DNA from: Actinomycetota bacterium | GTDB lineage: Bacteria; Actinomycetota; Thermoleophilia; Gaiellales; Gaiellaceae | Direction of reading: 5' to 3' | Assembly: GCA_013696185.1 (NCBI GenBank) | Contig: JACCZA010000245.1 | Location: 1-6,890, forward strand | DNA: 6,890 bases | Part shown: piece after piece, positions 1-6,165 of the stretch | How the letters are laid out: each line of letters opens with the position of its first letter | How positions within the stretch are numbered: the stretch's first letter is position 1 | Position numbers and translations under genes: made by a program | Notes under the pieces: model-generated | Seen by the model: only the letters and a program-made list of their open reading frames with translations | Told to the model about the DNA's origin: nothing | Databases searched by the model: none

Positions 1-38
1 GTGCAGCCGGGATACTCGCTTCCAGGCCGGACCCAGCG

Positions 39-46
39 AAAGGAGA
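39..46 (+). promoter_or_regulatory. Ribosome binding site for the substrate-binding lipoprotein
   Basis: AAAGGAGA lies 6 nt before the TTG at 53. It matches the Shine-Dalgarno core well and decides the start: no ATG or GTG at a sensible position gives a signal peptide, whereas TTG at 53 places a basic residue pair and a hydrophobic stretch directly ahead of a lipobox. Confidence 0.75.
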
Positions 47-52
47 CATCTC

Positions 53-1750
53 TTGAGGACGAAGTGGTACTGGATGCTGTTCCTCGTCGTGGGCGTCCTC
101 GCCCTGGCGGGCTGTGGCGGCGACGACGACAGCGACGCCGGCGGCACGACCGCTGCCGAGAGCGCGGGCGAGGGCGGCACGACCGGTGGCACGCTCGTCT
201 TCGCAGGTGCAGCGGACCCCGTCTCGCTCGATCCGGCGCTCGCGAGCGACGGCGAGTCGATCCGCCCCGCCTCGCAGATCTTCGAGACGCTCGTGAACCT
301 GAAGCCCGGCGGCACCGAGGTCGTTCCGGGCCTCGCGGAGAGCTGGGAGGTGGCAGAGGACGCGAAGTCGATCACCTTCAAGCTGCACCCGGACGTGAGC
401 TTCACGGACGGGGAGCCGCTCGACGCCGAGGCGGTCTGCTCCAACTTCAACCGTTGGTACAACTTCACCGGCGCGGCGCAGAGCGCGAGCGCCTCGTACT
501 ACTGGCAGGTCACCTTCGGGGGCTACGCGAAGAACTCGAAGGAGAACGAGGCACTCGGCAAGAGCCTCTTCGCGAGCTGCGAGGCCGTGGACGAGACGAC
601 GGTCACGCTCAACTTCACGCGGCCGTCCGCGTCGGTTCTCGGCGCGCTGACGCTGGCACCGTTCGCGATCGCCAGCCCGAAGGCGCTGAAGGAGTTCAAG
701 GCCGACGCGGGGAACGTGGACGACACGGGCTTCCATCCCACGGGCACCTTCGGGAGCGAGCATCCGATCGGCACGGGCCCGTTCGAGCTCGAGTCGTGGG
801 AGGTCGGCAACAAGCTGACGCTCGTCCGGAACGAGGACTACTGGGGCGAGAAGGCCAAGCTCGACAAGCTGATCATCCGCCCGATCAAGGACAACGCCGC
901 ACGGCTGCAGGCCCTGCAGACCGGCGAGATCCAGGGCTACGACCTCGTCGAGCCGCAGGACGTCCCGGCGATCGAGAGCGACTCGAAGCTGATGATCTTC
1001 AAGCGACCGGCGTTCAACATCTTCTACGTCACGATCAACCACAAGGTGAAGCCGTTCGACAAGCTCGAGGTGCGGCAGGCGGTCGCTTACGGCCTCGACC
1101 GGGAGGCCGTCGTCGACAACTTCTACGGGGGCCTCGGCGAGGTCGCCAAGGAGTTCCAGCCGCCCACGCTCTCCGGCTATGCGGAGGACGTCAAGGAGTA
1201 TCCGTACGACCCCGAGAAGGCGAAGGAGCTCCTCCAGAAGGCGGGCGTGACGATCCCGTTGAAGGTCGACTTCTGGTACCCGACCGACGTCTCGCGGCCG
1301 TACATGCCCGACCCGAAGCGGAACTTCGAGGCCTTCGCGGCCAGCCTGAACAAGTCGGGCTTCAAGGTCGTGCCTCACTCGGCACCGTGGCGGCCGGACT
1401 ATCTCGGCCGTGTCCTCGAGGGGAACGGCGGGGCGCTCAACTTCCTCGGCCAGACCGGCGACTATGCCGACGCGGACAACTTCATCGGCATCTTCTTCCA
1501 GGGCCAGAAGCCGCAGTGGGGCTTCAACAACCCGGAGCTGACGAAGGCGCTCGAGGAGGCCGAGGTCGAGCCGGACGCCGACAAGCGGAAGAGCGAGTAC
1601 GAGGCGATCAACCGCACGATCATGGAGTTCCTGCCGGGGATCCCCGTGGCGCACTCGCAGTCGGCGCTCGCGTTCCAGGCGAACATCAAGGGATACGTCC
1701 CGAGCCCGACGACGAACGAGTCGTTCGCCCCGGTCTCGATCGAGAAGTAG
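53..1750 (+). CDS. ABC transporter substrate-binding lipoprotein, family 5 (peptide/nickel type)
   Basis: The 565 aa product is an extracytoplasmic, lipid-anchored receptor that would deliver a ligand to an ABC importer of the oligopeptide/dipeptide class. Residues 1-21 form a lipoprotein signal: R2 and K4, a hydrophobic core, then the lipobox L18-A-G-C21. A Gly/Asp/Ser/Thr-rich linker follows to about residue 46. The mature domain has family 5 (SBP_bac_5) hallmarks: the AESWEV...ITFKL...FTDGEP signature at about 95-122, GTGPFELESWE near 241-250 with RNEDYWG at 259-265, VRQAVAYGLDRE at 340-351, and YPYDPEKAKELLQKAG at 383-398. Length is normal for the family. The start is TTG, supported by the RBS at 39-46. 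No permease or ATPase gene is present; the gene is followed by a hairpin and a convergent gene, so transporter partners must lie to the left or elsewhere. Ligand class (peptide, opine, sugar or other) cannot be told from sequence. Confidence 0.95.
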   Translation: MRTKWYWMLFLVVGVLALAGCGGDDDSDAGGTTAAESAGEGGTTGGTLVFAGAADPVSLDPALASDGESIRPASQIFETLVNLKPGGTEVVPGLAESWEVAEDAKSITFKLHPDVSFTDGEPLDAEAVCSNFNRWYNFTGAAQSASASYYWQVTFGGYAKNSKENEALGKSLFASCEAVDETTVTLNFTRPSASVLGALTLAPFAIASPKALKEFKADAGNVDDTGFHPTGTFGSEHPIGTGPFELESWEVGNKLTLVRNEDYWGEKAKLDKLIIRPIKDNAARLQALQTGEIQGYDLVEPQDVPAIESDSKLMIFKRPAFNIFYVTINHKVKPFDKLEVRQAVAYGLDREAVVDNFYGGLGEVAKEFQPPTLSGYAEDVKEYPYDPEKAKELLQKAGVTIPLKVDFWYPTDVSRPYMPDPKRNFEAFAASLNKSGFKVVPHSAPWRPDYLGRVLEGNGGALNFLGQTGDYADADNFIGIFFQGQKPQWGFNNPELTKALEEAEVEPDADKRKSEYEAINRTIMEFLPGIPVAHSQSALAFQANIKGYVPSPTTNESFAPVSIEK

Positions 1751-1760
1751 GAGCGGCGGT

Positions 1761-1797
1761 GTGAGCGGTGGGCGAACGCGTGTCGCCCGCCGCTCGC
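1761..1797. terminator. Hairpin terminator between convergent genes, probably bidirectional
   Basis: Bases 1763-1775 (GAGCGGTGGGCGA) pair with 1783-1795 (TCGCCCGCCGCTC) over 13 positions with one G-T wobble. A further U-G and G-C pair at the base gives about 15 pairs around a 7-base loop (1776-1782). It sits 10 bp past the lipoprotein gene stop and just before the stop of the opposing cupin gene. Neither side has a T-tract, which is common for terminators in high-GC actinobacteria. The position and near-perfect arms make termination for both convergent genes the simplest reading. Confidence 0.75.
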
Positions 1798-1800
1798 GCC

Positions 1801-2184
1801 TCAGCCGGCGCTCCGCTCCGCGCGCGCGACGTTCCCTCGCACGACCTCGAGCGTGCGCTCGAGCTCTGCGGTCGGCGTGAACTCGATTGCCTCGCTGTCC
1901 TCCTCGAACGAGATCCGGTGGCCGGGCTCGATGTAGTAGGCCTGGCCCGCGACGACGGTCTCCTGCCTGTCGCCGTAGTCGGCGACGATCCTGCCGGAGA
2001 GGAGATAGCCCCAGTGGTGGGCCTGACAGCGGCCGTCGGGCAGCCCCTCGAGCGACGAGGAGGCGTCCATCCCCGCCGGTGCCGCCTCGATCCCGACGGT
2101 CATGCCGCCCCAGTCGGCCATCCTGGTGCTGTAGCTCGGGGTGATCTGCTGCAGGGGAAGCTCGTCACGGGACGCGCAGGGCAT
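1801..2184 (-). CDS. Small cupin-domain protein
   Basis: The 127 aa product looks like a single-domain cupin beta-barrel protein. The core runs from about residue 50 to 105: GRCQAHHWGYLLSG (51-64) resembles cupin motif 1, with H56 and H57 as candidate metal ligands, and AGQAYYIEPGH (79-89) resembles motif 2, ending in H89. The tail EFTPTAELERTLEVV (101-115) is the type seen in a common family of small actinobacterial cupins of unknown function. The ATG at 2184 is chosen because AGGAGG sits 5 nt upstream (2190-2195); the reading frame stays open further upstream, but that part has non-protein-like composition and overlaps the M24 gene. It is divergent from the M24 gene and convergent with the lipoprotein gene. 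Catalytic role unknown; metal binding is inferred. Confidence 0.88.
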   Translation of the reverse strand: MPCASRDELPLQQITPSYSTRMADWGGMTVGIEAAPAGMDASSSLEGLPDGRCQAHHWGYLLSGRIVADYGDRQETVVAGQAYYIEPGHRISFEEDSEAIEFTPTAELERTLEVVRGNVARAERSAG

Positions 2185-2189
2185 CTGGA

Positions 2190-2195
2190 CCTCCT
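2190..2195 (-). promoter_or_regulatory. Ribosome binding site for the small cupin gene
   Basis: On the minus strand this reads AGGAGG, a perfect Shine-Dalgarno core 5 nt before the ATG at 2184. It fixes the start of the cupin and excludes the longer open frame that runs into the M24 gene. Confidence 0.8.
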
Positions 2196-2223
2196 GGTCG
2201 GTTTCCGGCCTCGTGCACCGGCG

Positions 2224-2229
2224 TACGAT
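2224..2229 (+). promoter_or_regulatory. Possible -10 box for a leaderless M24 transcript
   Basis: TACGAT fits the TAnnnT pattern of actinobacterial -10 elements. It overlaps the ATG at 2228. If used, transcription would begin about 7 bp further on, at or next to the in-frame GTG at 2237, giving a leaderless mRNA. No convincing -35 is seen (the best match is a weak TTTCCG near 2202), so this is a suggestion only. Confidence 0.25.
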
Positions 2230-3310
2230 GGACGCGGTGCAAGAACGTCTGGAGCGGGCGCGGGCGCTCGCGGCGGAGTCGGGCCTCGCCGGGCTGTACG
2301 TGACCGCCGGGCCGAGCTTCCGCTGGCTGACGGGCGAGGTCGCGCATCCGGGCGGCTGGCCGCTCTGGCTCTCGGCGCTCCTGCTGCCCGTCGAGGGCGA
2401 GCCCGCACTCATCGTGAGCGAGATGCACGCGCGGATCTTCGATCTCGAGCGCTCGTCCGTGCAGGCGGTCTACACCTACGTGGACGGGCAGGATCCGACC
2501 GCCGCGCTGCGCGCGAGCTTCGCCGCCTCCGGCCTCGAAGGAGAGGAGATCGGGGTCGAGGACTCGCTCTGGTTCGCAGACGCCGACCTGCTCGCGAGCA
2601 CCGTGCCGCGCGTTCGCCTGCGGCGGGCGAGCCGGGTCTTCGATCGCCTCCGCGCGGTCAAGGACGCGGGGGAGATCGAGCACCTGCGCCTCGCCGCGGC
2701 GGCCCACGACGCCGGCTATCGCCGTGCGCTCGAGGTGCTCCGCCCGGGGGTCACGGTCGCCGAGGCCGGGAGCGAGATCGTGCGGGCGATGCTCGAGGCG
2801 GGGGCCGAGGGGCTCGAGATCGCCGGCTCCTTCCACGAGCTCACGAGCCGCCGCTTCGAGCCCGGCGAGATCGTCGACGTCGACCTCTTCCCCGGCTCGC
2901 ACGGTGGCTATCGCGCCGACACCGCGCGCAACGTCTTCCTCGGCGAGCCGAGCCCGGAGGCCCGGCGCCTGTACGAGGCGACGCTCCACGCCTACGACGC
3001 GGCGGTCGCGGCAGTGCGCCCGGGCATCAGCGCCGAGTCGATCCACGTCGCCTGCGCGGCCGCGATGCACGAGGCGGGCTACGAGCAGGTGTGGAAGGTC
3101 GGTCACGGGGTGGGCCTCGGCGAGGCGCACGAGCCGCCCCTCCTCCAGCTCGGGAACACCGACGCGATCGAGGAGGGGATGGTCTTCACGATCGACCCGG
3201 GCGCGTTCATCGCACGTGACACGCCGATCCACGTCGAGGACACGGTCGTCGTCACCGCGGCGGGTTGCGAGGCGCTGAACACGTTCACGCGCGAGCTCCA
3301 GGTCGTCTGA
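2228..3310 (+). CDS. M24 family metallopeptidase, Xaa-Pro peptidase-like
   Basis: The 360 aa product has the two-domain layout of Xaa-Pro dipeptidases, aminopeptidase P and creatinase. An N-terminal creatinase-like domain (about 1-140) precedes a C-terminal pita-bread catalytic domain (about 145-350). Metal-site positions visible are D219 (VDVDLFPG), D231 (YRADTARN), H293 (GHGVGLG), D323 (FTIDPG) and E337 (HVEDT); H301 (AHEPP) is the second conserved His. The fourth ligand is Asp where most members have Glu. Expected activity is hydrolysis of an X-Pro-like or related C-N bond in the cytoplasm; creatinase-type chemistry on a small molecule is also possible. The ATG at 2228 has no Shine-Dalgarno sequence; the GTG at 2237 (357 aa) is an alternative start, possibly leaderless. 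It is divergent from a cupin gene and ends 2 bp from the convergent LLM gene. Confidence 0.92.
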   Translation: MDAVQERLERARALAAESGLAGLYVTAGPSFRWLTGEVAHPGGWPLWLSALLLPVEGEPALIVSEMHARIFDLERSSVQAVYTYVDGQDPTAALRASFAASGLEGEEIGVEDSLWFADADLLASTVPRVRLRRASRVFDRLRAVKDAGEIEHLRLAAAAHDAGYRRALEVLRPGVTVAEAGSEIVRAMLEAGAEGLEIAGSFHELTSRRFEPGEIVDVDLFPGSHGGYRADTARNVFLGEPSPEARRLYEATLHAYDAAVAAVRPGISAESIHVACAAAMHEAGYEQVWKVGHGVGLGEAHEPPLLQLGNTDAIEEGMVFTIDPGAFIARDTPIHVEDTVVVTAAGCEALNTFTRELQVV

Positions 3311-3312
3311 CC

Positions 3313-4311
3313 TCACGCGAAGTGCGGGATCACCCGCTCGGCGAAGAGCTCGAGCGAGCGCTGGCTCTGCTCGAGCGGCTGGCCGGGGAGGCGCGCCCAG
3401 AAGACCAGCCGGTCGAAGCCGTGCTGCTCGTGGAACGCCTCGATTCCCTCGATCACCTGCGCCGGCGTGCCGATCAGGTAGCGCTCGCGCGGGAGCTCCT
3501 CCGGGTCGCTCACCGTCGCGGCGGGGGCGTCACCACCGGCCGCGAACCACTCGCGGTAGCGGTTGAACTGGTAGAGCAGGTGCTCGCGCACCTCGCTCCA
3601 CCCGCGCTCGGGGTCCTCGGTGACGTAGATCGTCGGGTTGATCGCGGTCTGGAACGTGGCGGGGTCGTGCCCCGCGGCCCGCAGCGCCTCGCGATAGACG
3701 GCGTAGTTCTCGACCGGCATGTGCGCGTCCGGGATGAAGTGGCAACCGAGCCGCCCCGCCCGCTCCGCCGCCCGCGGCGACGCGCCGCCGAGCCAGAGCG
3801 GTGGCCCGTGCTCGTGGAACGGCGTGGGCGTCACGACCACGTCCTCGAGACTCCAGTGCTCGCCGCGGTGGGAGAACGACTCGCCGGTCCAGGCGAGGCG
3901 CACGATCTCGATCAGCTCCTCCGTGCGCGTCCCCCGCTCCCGCCTCGGCACCCCGAGCGCGCGGAACTCGTCGCGGCGGTAGCCGAGCCCGAGGCCGAGC
4001 TCGAGCCGCCCGCCGCTCAGCTGGTCGACGAACGCCGCGTCCTCGGCGAGGCGAATCGGGTGGTGGAAGGGCGCGAGCAGCACCGCCGTGCCGAGCCGGA
4101 TCGTCGCGGTCTGCGCGGCGATCGCGGCGAGGAAGGGGAAGACCGAGGGGAGGTAGCCCTCGTCGGTGACGTGGTGCTCGGACACCTGCACCGACTCGAA
4201 TCCGGCCGACTCGGCCCACACGATCTGGTCGAGCGTCTCCCGGAGGAGCTCCGCGTAGGGCCGGTGCCACCGCGGCGGGTTGCGCAGGTCGTACCAGACG
4301 CCGAACCTCAT
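3313..4311 (-). CDS. LLM class flavin-dependent oxidoreductase
   Basis: The 332 aa product belongs to the bacterial luciferase-like (LLM) TIM-barrel family, cytoplasmic enzymes that use FMN or coenzyme F420. The start MRFGVWYDLR is the usual first beta strand. The family blocks follow: WAESAGFESVQVSEHH (32-47), TIRLGTAVLLAPFHHPIRLAE (70-90), the GGRLELGLGLGYRRDEF block (100-116), and a C-terminal IGTPAQVIEGIEAF helix block (280-293). Length is typical. It is the last gene of the minus-strand operon. Its ATG overlaps the stop of the preceding SDR as ATGA (4308-4311), and the nearest GGAG lies about 13 nt away, so translational coupling is likely. The cofactor cannot be decided from sequence, and neither can monooxygenase versus hydride-transfer activity. 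Confidence 0.93.
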   Translation of the reverse strand: MRFGVWYDLRNPPRWHRPYAELLRETLDQIVWAESAGFESVQVSEHHVTDEGYLPSVFPFLAAIAAQTATIRLGTAVLLAPFHHPIRLAEDAAFVDQLSGGRLELGLGLGYRRDEFRALGVPRRERGTRTEELIEIVRLAWTGESFSHRGEHWSLEDVVVTPTPFHEHGPPLWLGGASPRAAERAGRLGCHFIPDAHMPVENYAVYREALRAAGHDPATFQTAINPTIYVTEDPERGWSEVREHLLYQFNRYREWFAAGGDAPAATVSDPEELPRERYLIGTPAQVIEGIEAFHEQHGFDRLVFWARLPGQPLEQSQRSLELFAERVIPHFA

Positions 4312-5069
4312 CTGATGTAGCTCGCTCCGTTGACGTCGAGCGTCGCTCCGGTCAGGTGGCGGACGCGGCCCGTGGCGAGGAAGACGACGAGGGCGGCGAC
4401 ATCCTCGGGCGGCACCCACTCGCCCATCGCGAGGGTTGCCGTGATCGCGTCCTCCCCGCCCCGGCCGGCCGCGGCAGCCTCGGACATGCGCGTCCGCACG
4501 ATCCCGGGCGCGACGACGTAGGAGAGCACGCCCTCGGCTGCGTGGTTGCGCGCGATCGTCTGCGCCATCGCCTTGATCGCGGCCTTCGACGCCGCGTAGG
4601 CGACGAGGTTCGAGTTGCCGGCTCCGCGCTGGGCGGCCCAGCTCGAGAGGGTGATCAGCACGCCGCCGCCTCGCCCGCGGAAGTGCCTGACCGCCTCGCG
4701 CGCGAGTCGGGCCGGAGCTCGCACGTTGATCCGCAGCGAATCCTCCCAGGCGCCCTCCCACTCCTCGTCGGGTGCGTCCAGGGGGCTCTCGACCATGACT
4801 GCCGCGTTCCCGACGAGGACGTCGACGCCCCCGCGCCAGTCGAGCGCGTCGGCCCAGAGCCGCGCGGGAGCGTCGGGGTCGGCGAAGTCGGCACACACGA
4901 GGAGCTTCCGCTCGTCGGGGATCGCAGCGGATGCCTGCTCGGCGCCGGCCCGGTCGCTGCTGTAGTGGACGATCACGCTCGCGCCGGCAGCGCCCAGCGC
5001 CCGCACGGTTGCGGCGCCGATCCCTTTCGAGCCGCCGGTGACGAGGATCGTCCTGCCCTCGAGCTCCAT
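4308..5069 (-). CDS. SDR family NAD(P)-dependent oxidoreductase (second in operon)
   Basis: The 253 aa product is a classical short-chain dehydrogenase/reductase with a Rossmann fold, acting on an alcohol or ketone with NAD(P). Seen: the cofactor loop TGGSKGIG (11-18), NAA at 88-90 where NAG is typical, N115 (RINV), S142/S143, and the catalytic Y158 and K162 (YAASK). The Ser-to-Tyr distance is 15-16 residues rather than the common 13, from a short insertion (QRGAGNSN). After beta 2 the sequence is HYSSDRAGAE with no acidic residue at the strand tip, which leans towards NADP(H); this is inference. The ATG at 5069 is 2 nt after the stop of the preceding cupin gene, with GAGGAG 8 nt upstream inside that gene. 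It ends in an ATGA overlap with the LLM gene. Substrate unknown. Confidence 0.93.
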   Translation of the reverse strand: MELEGRTILVTGGSKGIGAATVRALGAAGASVIVHYSSDRAGAEQASAAIPDERKLLVCADFADPDAPARLWADALDWRGGVDVLVGNAAVMVESPLDAPDEEWEGAWEDSLRINVRAPARLAREAVRHFRGRGGGVLITLSSWAAQRGAGNSNLVAYAASKAAIKAMAQTIARNHAAEGVLSYVVAPGIVRTRMSEAAAAGRGGEDAITATLAMGEWVPPEDVAALVVFLATGRVRHLTGATLDVNGASYIR

Positions 5070-5071
5070 CC

Positions 5072-5413
5072 TCAGCGCTCCTCGTAGAGGTCGTCGCCCT
5101 CGACGTACGGCGGGGCGTTGAGGACGAGGTAGGTGAGCTCGCCCGCGAGGGAGTAGAGCTCGCCCGCCGGGATCACGACCGCGTCGCCGCGGCCGGCGGC
5201 GAGCTCCTCTCCGCCCACGCTGAACGTGGCGGAGCCGTCGAGGACGTAGTAGACGCGCGGCGAGCGGAGCGTCCGCAGCGGGCGGTGCTCGCCCGAGAGG
5301 CTGACCCGGGTGAGGCTCATGCCCGCCCCGTGGTCGGCCCGCAGGAGCCTGCGCATCGTCAGGGCGTCCTCCGGCGCCTCCACCTCGGGCTCGCCCGCGG
5401 CGGGGATGAGCAT
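5072..5413 (-). CDS. Cupin-domain protein (operon member)
   Basis: The 113 aa product is a single cupin barrel. RVYYVLDGSATFSVGG (53-68) and LAAGRGDAVVIPAGELYSL (71-89) match the two conserved cupin strands and turns. Most metal ligands of the canonical motifs are absent: only H43 remains near motif 1, the motif 1 Glu is not seen before YYVLDG, and the usual His after PAG is replaced (PAGELY, Y87). It may therefore be a non-metal cupin, a small-molecule sensor or stabiliser, or a metal-independent isomerase. The ATG at 5413 overlaps the stop of the preceding SDR by one base (TGATG), with a G-rich stretch about 8 nt upstream. Its own stop is 2 nt before the next SDR. It is unlike the cupin at 1801-2184 in sequence beyond the shared fold. 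Confidence 0.88.
   Translation of the reverse strand: MLIPAAGEPEVEAPEDALTMRRLLRADHGAGMSLTRVSLSGEHRPLRTLRSPRVYYVLDGSATFSVGGEELAAGRGDAVVIPAGELYSLAGELTYLVLNAPPYVEGDDLYEER
5078..5083 (-). promoter_or_regulatory. Ribosome binding site for the second SDR, inside the cupin gene
   Basis: The minus strand reads GAGGAG, encoding two Glu codons near the cupin C-terminus and ending 8 nt before the SDR ATG at 5069. It supports that start and coupled translation of the pair. Confidence 0.6.
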
Positions 5414-6165
5414 CAGGCGATCCCCCCGTCCACGGGCAGGAGCGCGCCCGTGATCCCGGAGGAGAGGTCGCTGGCGAGGAAGAGCGCCGCCCGGGCCACG
5501 TCCTCCTCGGTCGCCATCCTGCCGAGCGCCGTCCCGGCCGCCGCCTCGGCGAGCGCCTTCTCGACGGCGAGCCCGCCCGCGGCGGCCCGCCGCTCCAGGC
5601 GCGTCCGGAGGGCGTCGGTCGCAATCGGCCCCGGTGCGAGCCCGTTGACGCGGATCCCGTGCCGGCCCGCGTCGAGCGCCGCCGAGCGGAGCAGGCCGAG
5701 CACCGCGTGCTTGGAGGCGGTGTAGACCGGTTGGCTGCGATGTGCGCGCCAGGCGTTCAAGGAGGCCATCACGACGATCGAGCCGCCGCGCTCGCGCAGT
5801 GCGGAGACCGCGTGCTTGAGGGTCGCCGCGACGCCGCGCACGTTGACGGCGAAGACCTCGTCGAGTCGCTCGAGGTCGAGCTCCTCCGTGTCGCTCCAGG
5901 GCGGGACGATCCCGGCATTCGCCACGACCACGTCGAGGCGGCCGAAGCGCTCGACGGTTGAGCGGACCGCAGCCGCGACCTCCTCCTCGACGCGGACGTC
6001 CGCCACGAGAGCGTCCCAGCCGTCCGGGGCCCCACCCTCCTCGAGATCAGCGACCGCCCCGCTCGCCCCCGCCGCCGCGTACTCCCGCGCGATCGCGGCG
6101 CCGAGCCCGCGCGAGGCGCCGGTGACGAGCGCGACGCGCCCGGCCAGGAGTCCGCTCGCCGCTAT
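5413..6165 (-). CDS. SDR family NAD(P)-dependent oxidoreductase (first in operon), non-standard start
   Basis: From the ATA at 6165 the product would be 250 aa, the classical SDR length. Seen: TGASRGLG (15-22), D40 at the tip of beta 2 (AVADLEE; favours NAD over NADP), ADV (55-57), NAG (83-85), N108, S135, Y148 and K152 (YTASK), with the usual 13-residue Ser-Tyr spacing, and APGPIAT (177-183). All catalytic residues are intact. The start is uncertain. The frame is open far upstream, but real SDR sequence begins at about GLLAGRVALVTG, and no ATG, GTG or TTG lies nearby. Candidates are ATA (6165), overlapping the upstream TAG as ATAG, and CTG (6147), which would give 244 aa. Ends in TGATG with the cupin. 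Likely an alcohol or hydroxy-acid dehydrogenase; substrate unknown. Confidence 0.88.
   Translation of the reverse strand: MAASGLLAGRVALVTGASRGLGAAIAREYAAAGASGAVADLEEGGAPDGWDALVADVRVEEEVAAAVRSTVERFGRLDVVVANAGIVPPWSDTEELDLERLDEVFAVNVRGVAATLKHAVSALRERGGSIVVMASLNAWRAHRSQPVYTASKHAVLGLLRSAALDAGRHGIRVNGLAPGPIATDALRTRLERRAAAGGLAVEKALAEAAAGTALGRMATEEDVARAALFLASDLSSGITGALLPVDGGIA

Noticed and set aside
1..56. C-terminal tail of a possible upstream gene ending TGA at 54-56, overlapping the TTG start
   Set aside because: The frame is open and a TTGA overlap would suit an operon, but only 17 codons are visible, with rare codons (ATA, AGG) and weak GC bias at third positions. It looks more like leader sequence. 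A GATACT at 11-16 could be a -10 box, but no -35 is inside the window.
1768..3219. Long plus-strand open frame over the cupin and the start of the M24 gene
   Set aside because: Its translation is Arg/Gly/Ala-rich with no recognisable domain. It lies antisense to the cupin and in another frame of the M24 gene, both of which have clear motifs.
3300..3313. Small hairpin AGGTC-GTCT-GACCT at the M24/LLM junction
   Set aside because: Only five base pairs, within coding ends and without a T-tract; too weak to call a terminator.
2165..3316. Long minus-strand open frame opposite the M24 gene
   Set aside because: Antisense shadow; no protein family features, while the plus strand encodes a complete M24 enzyme.
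3265..4320. Long plus-strand open frame opposite the LLM gene
   Set aside because: It is an antisense shadow of a well-supported luciferase-like protein; its Arg/Glu/Leu-rich product is typical of high-GC reverse frames.
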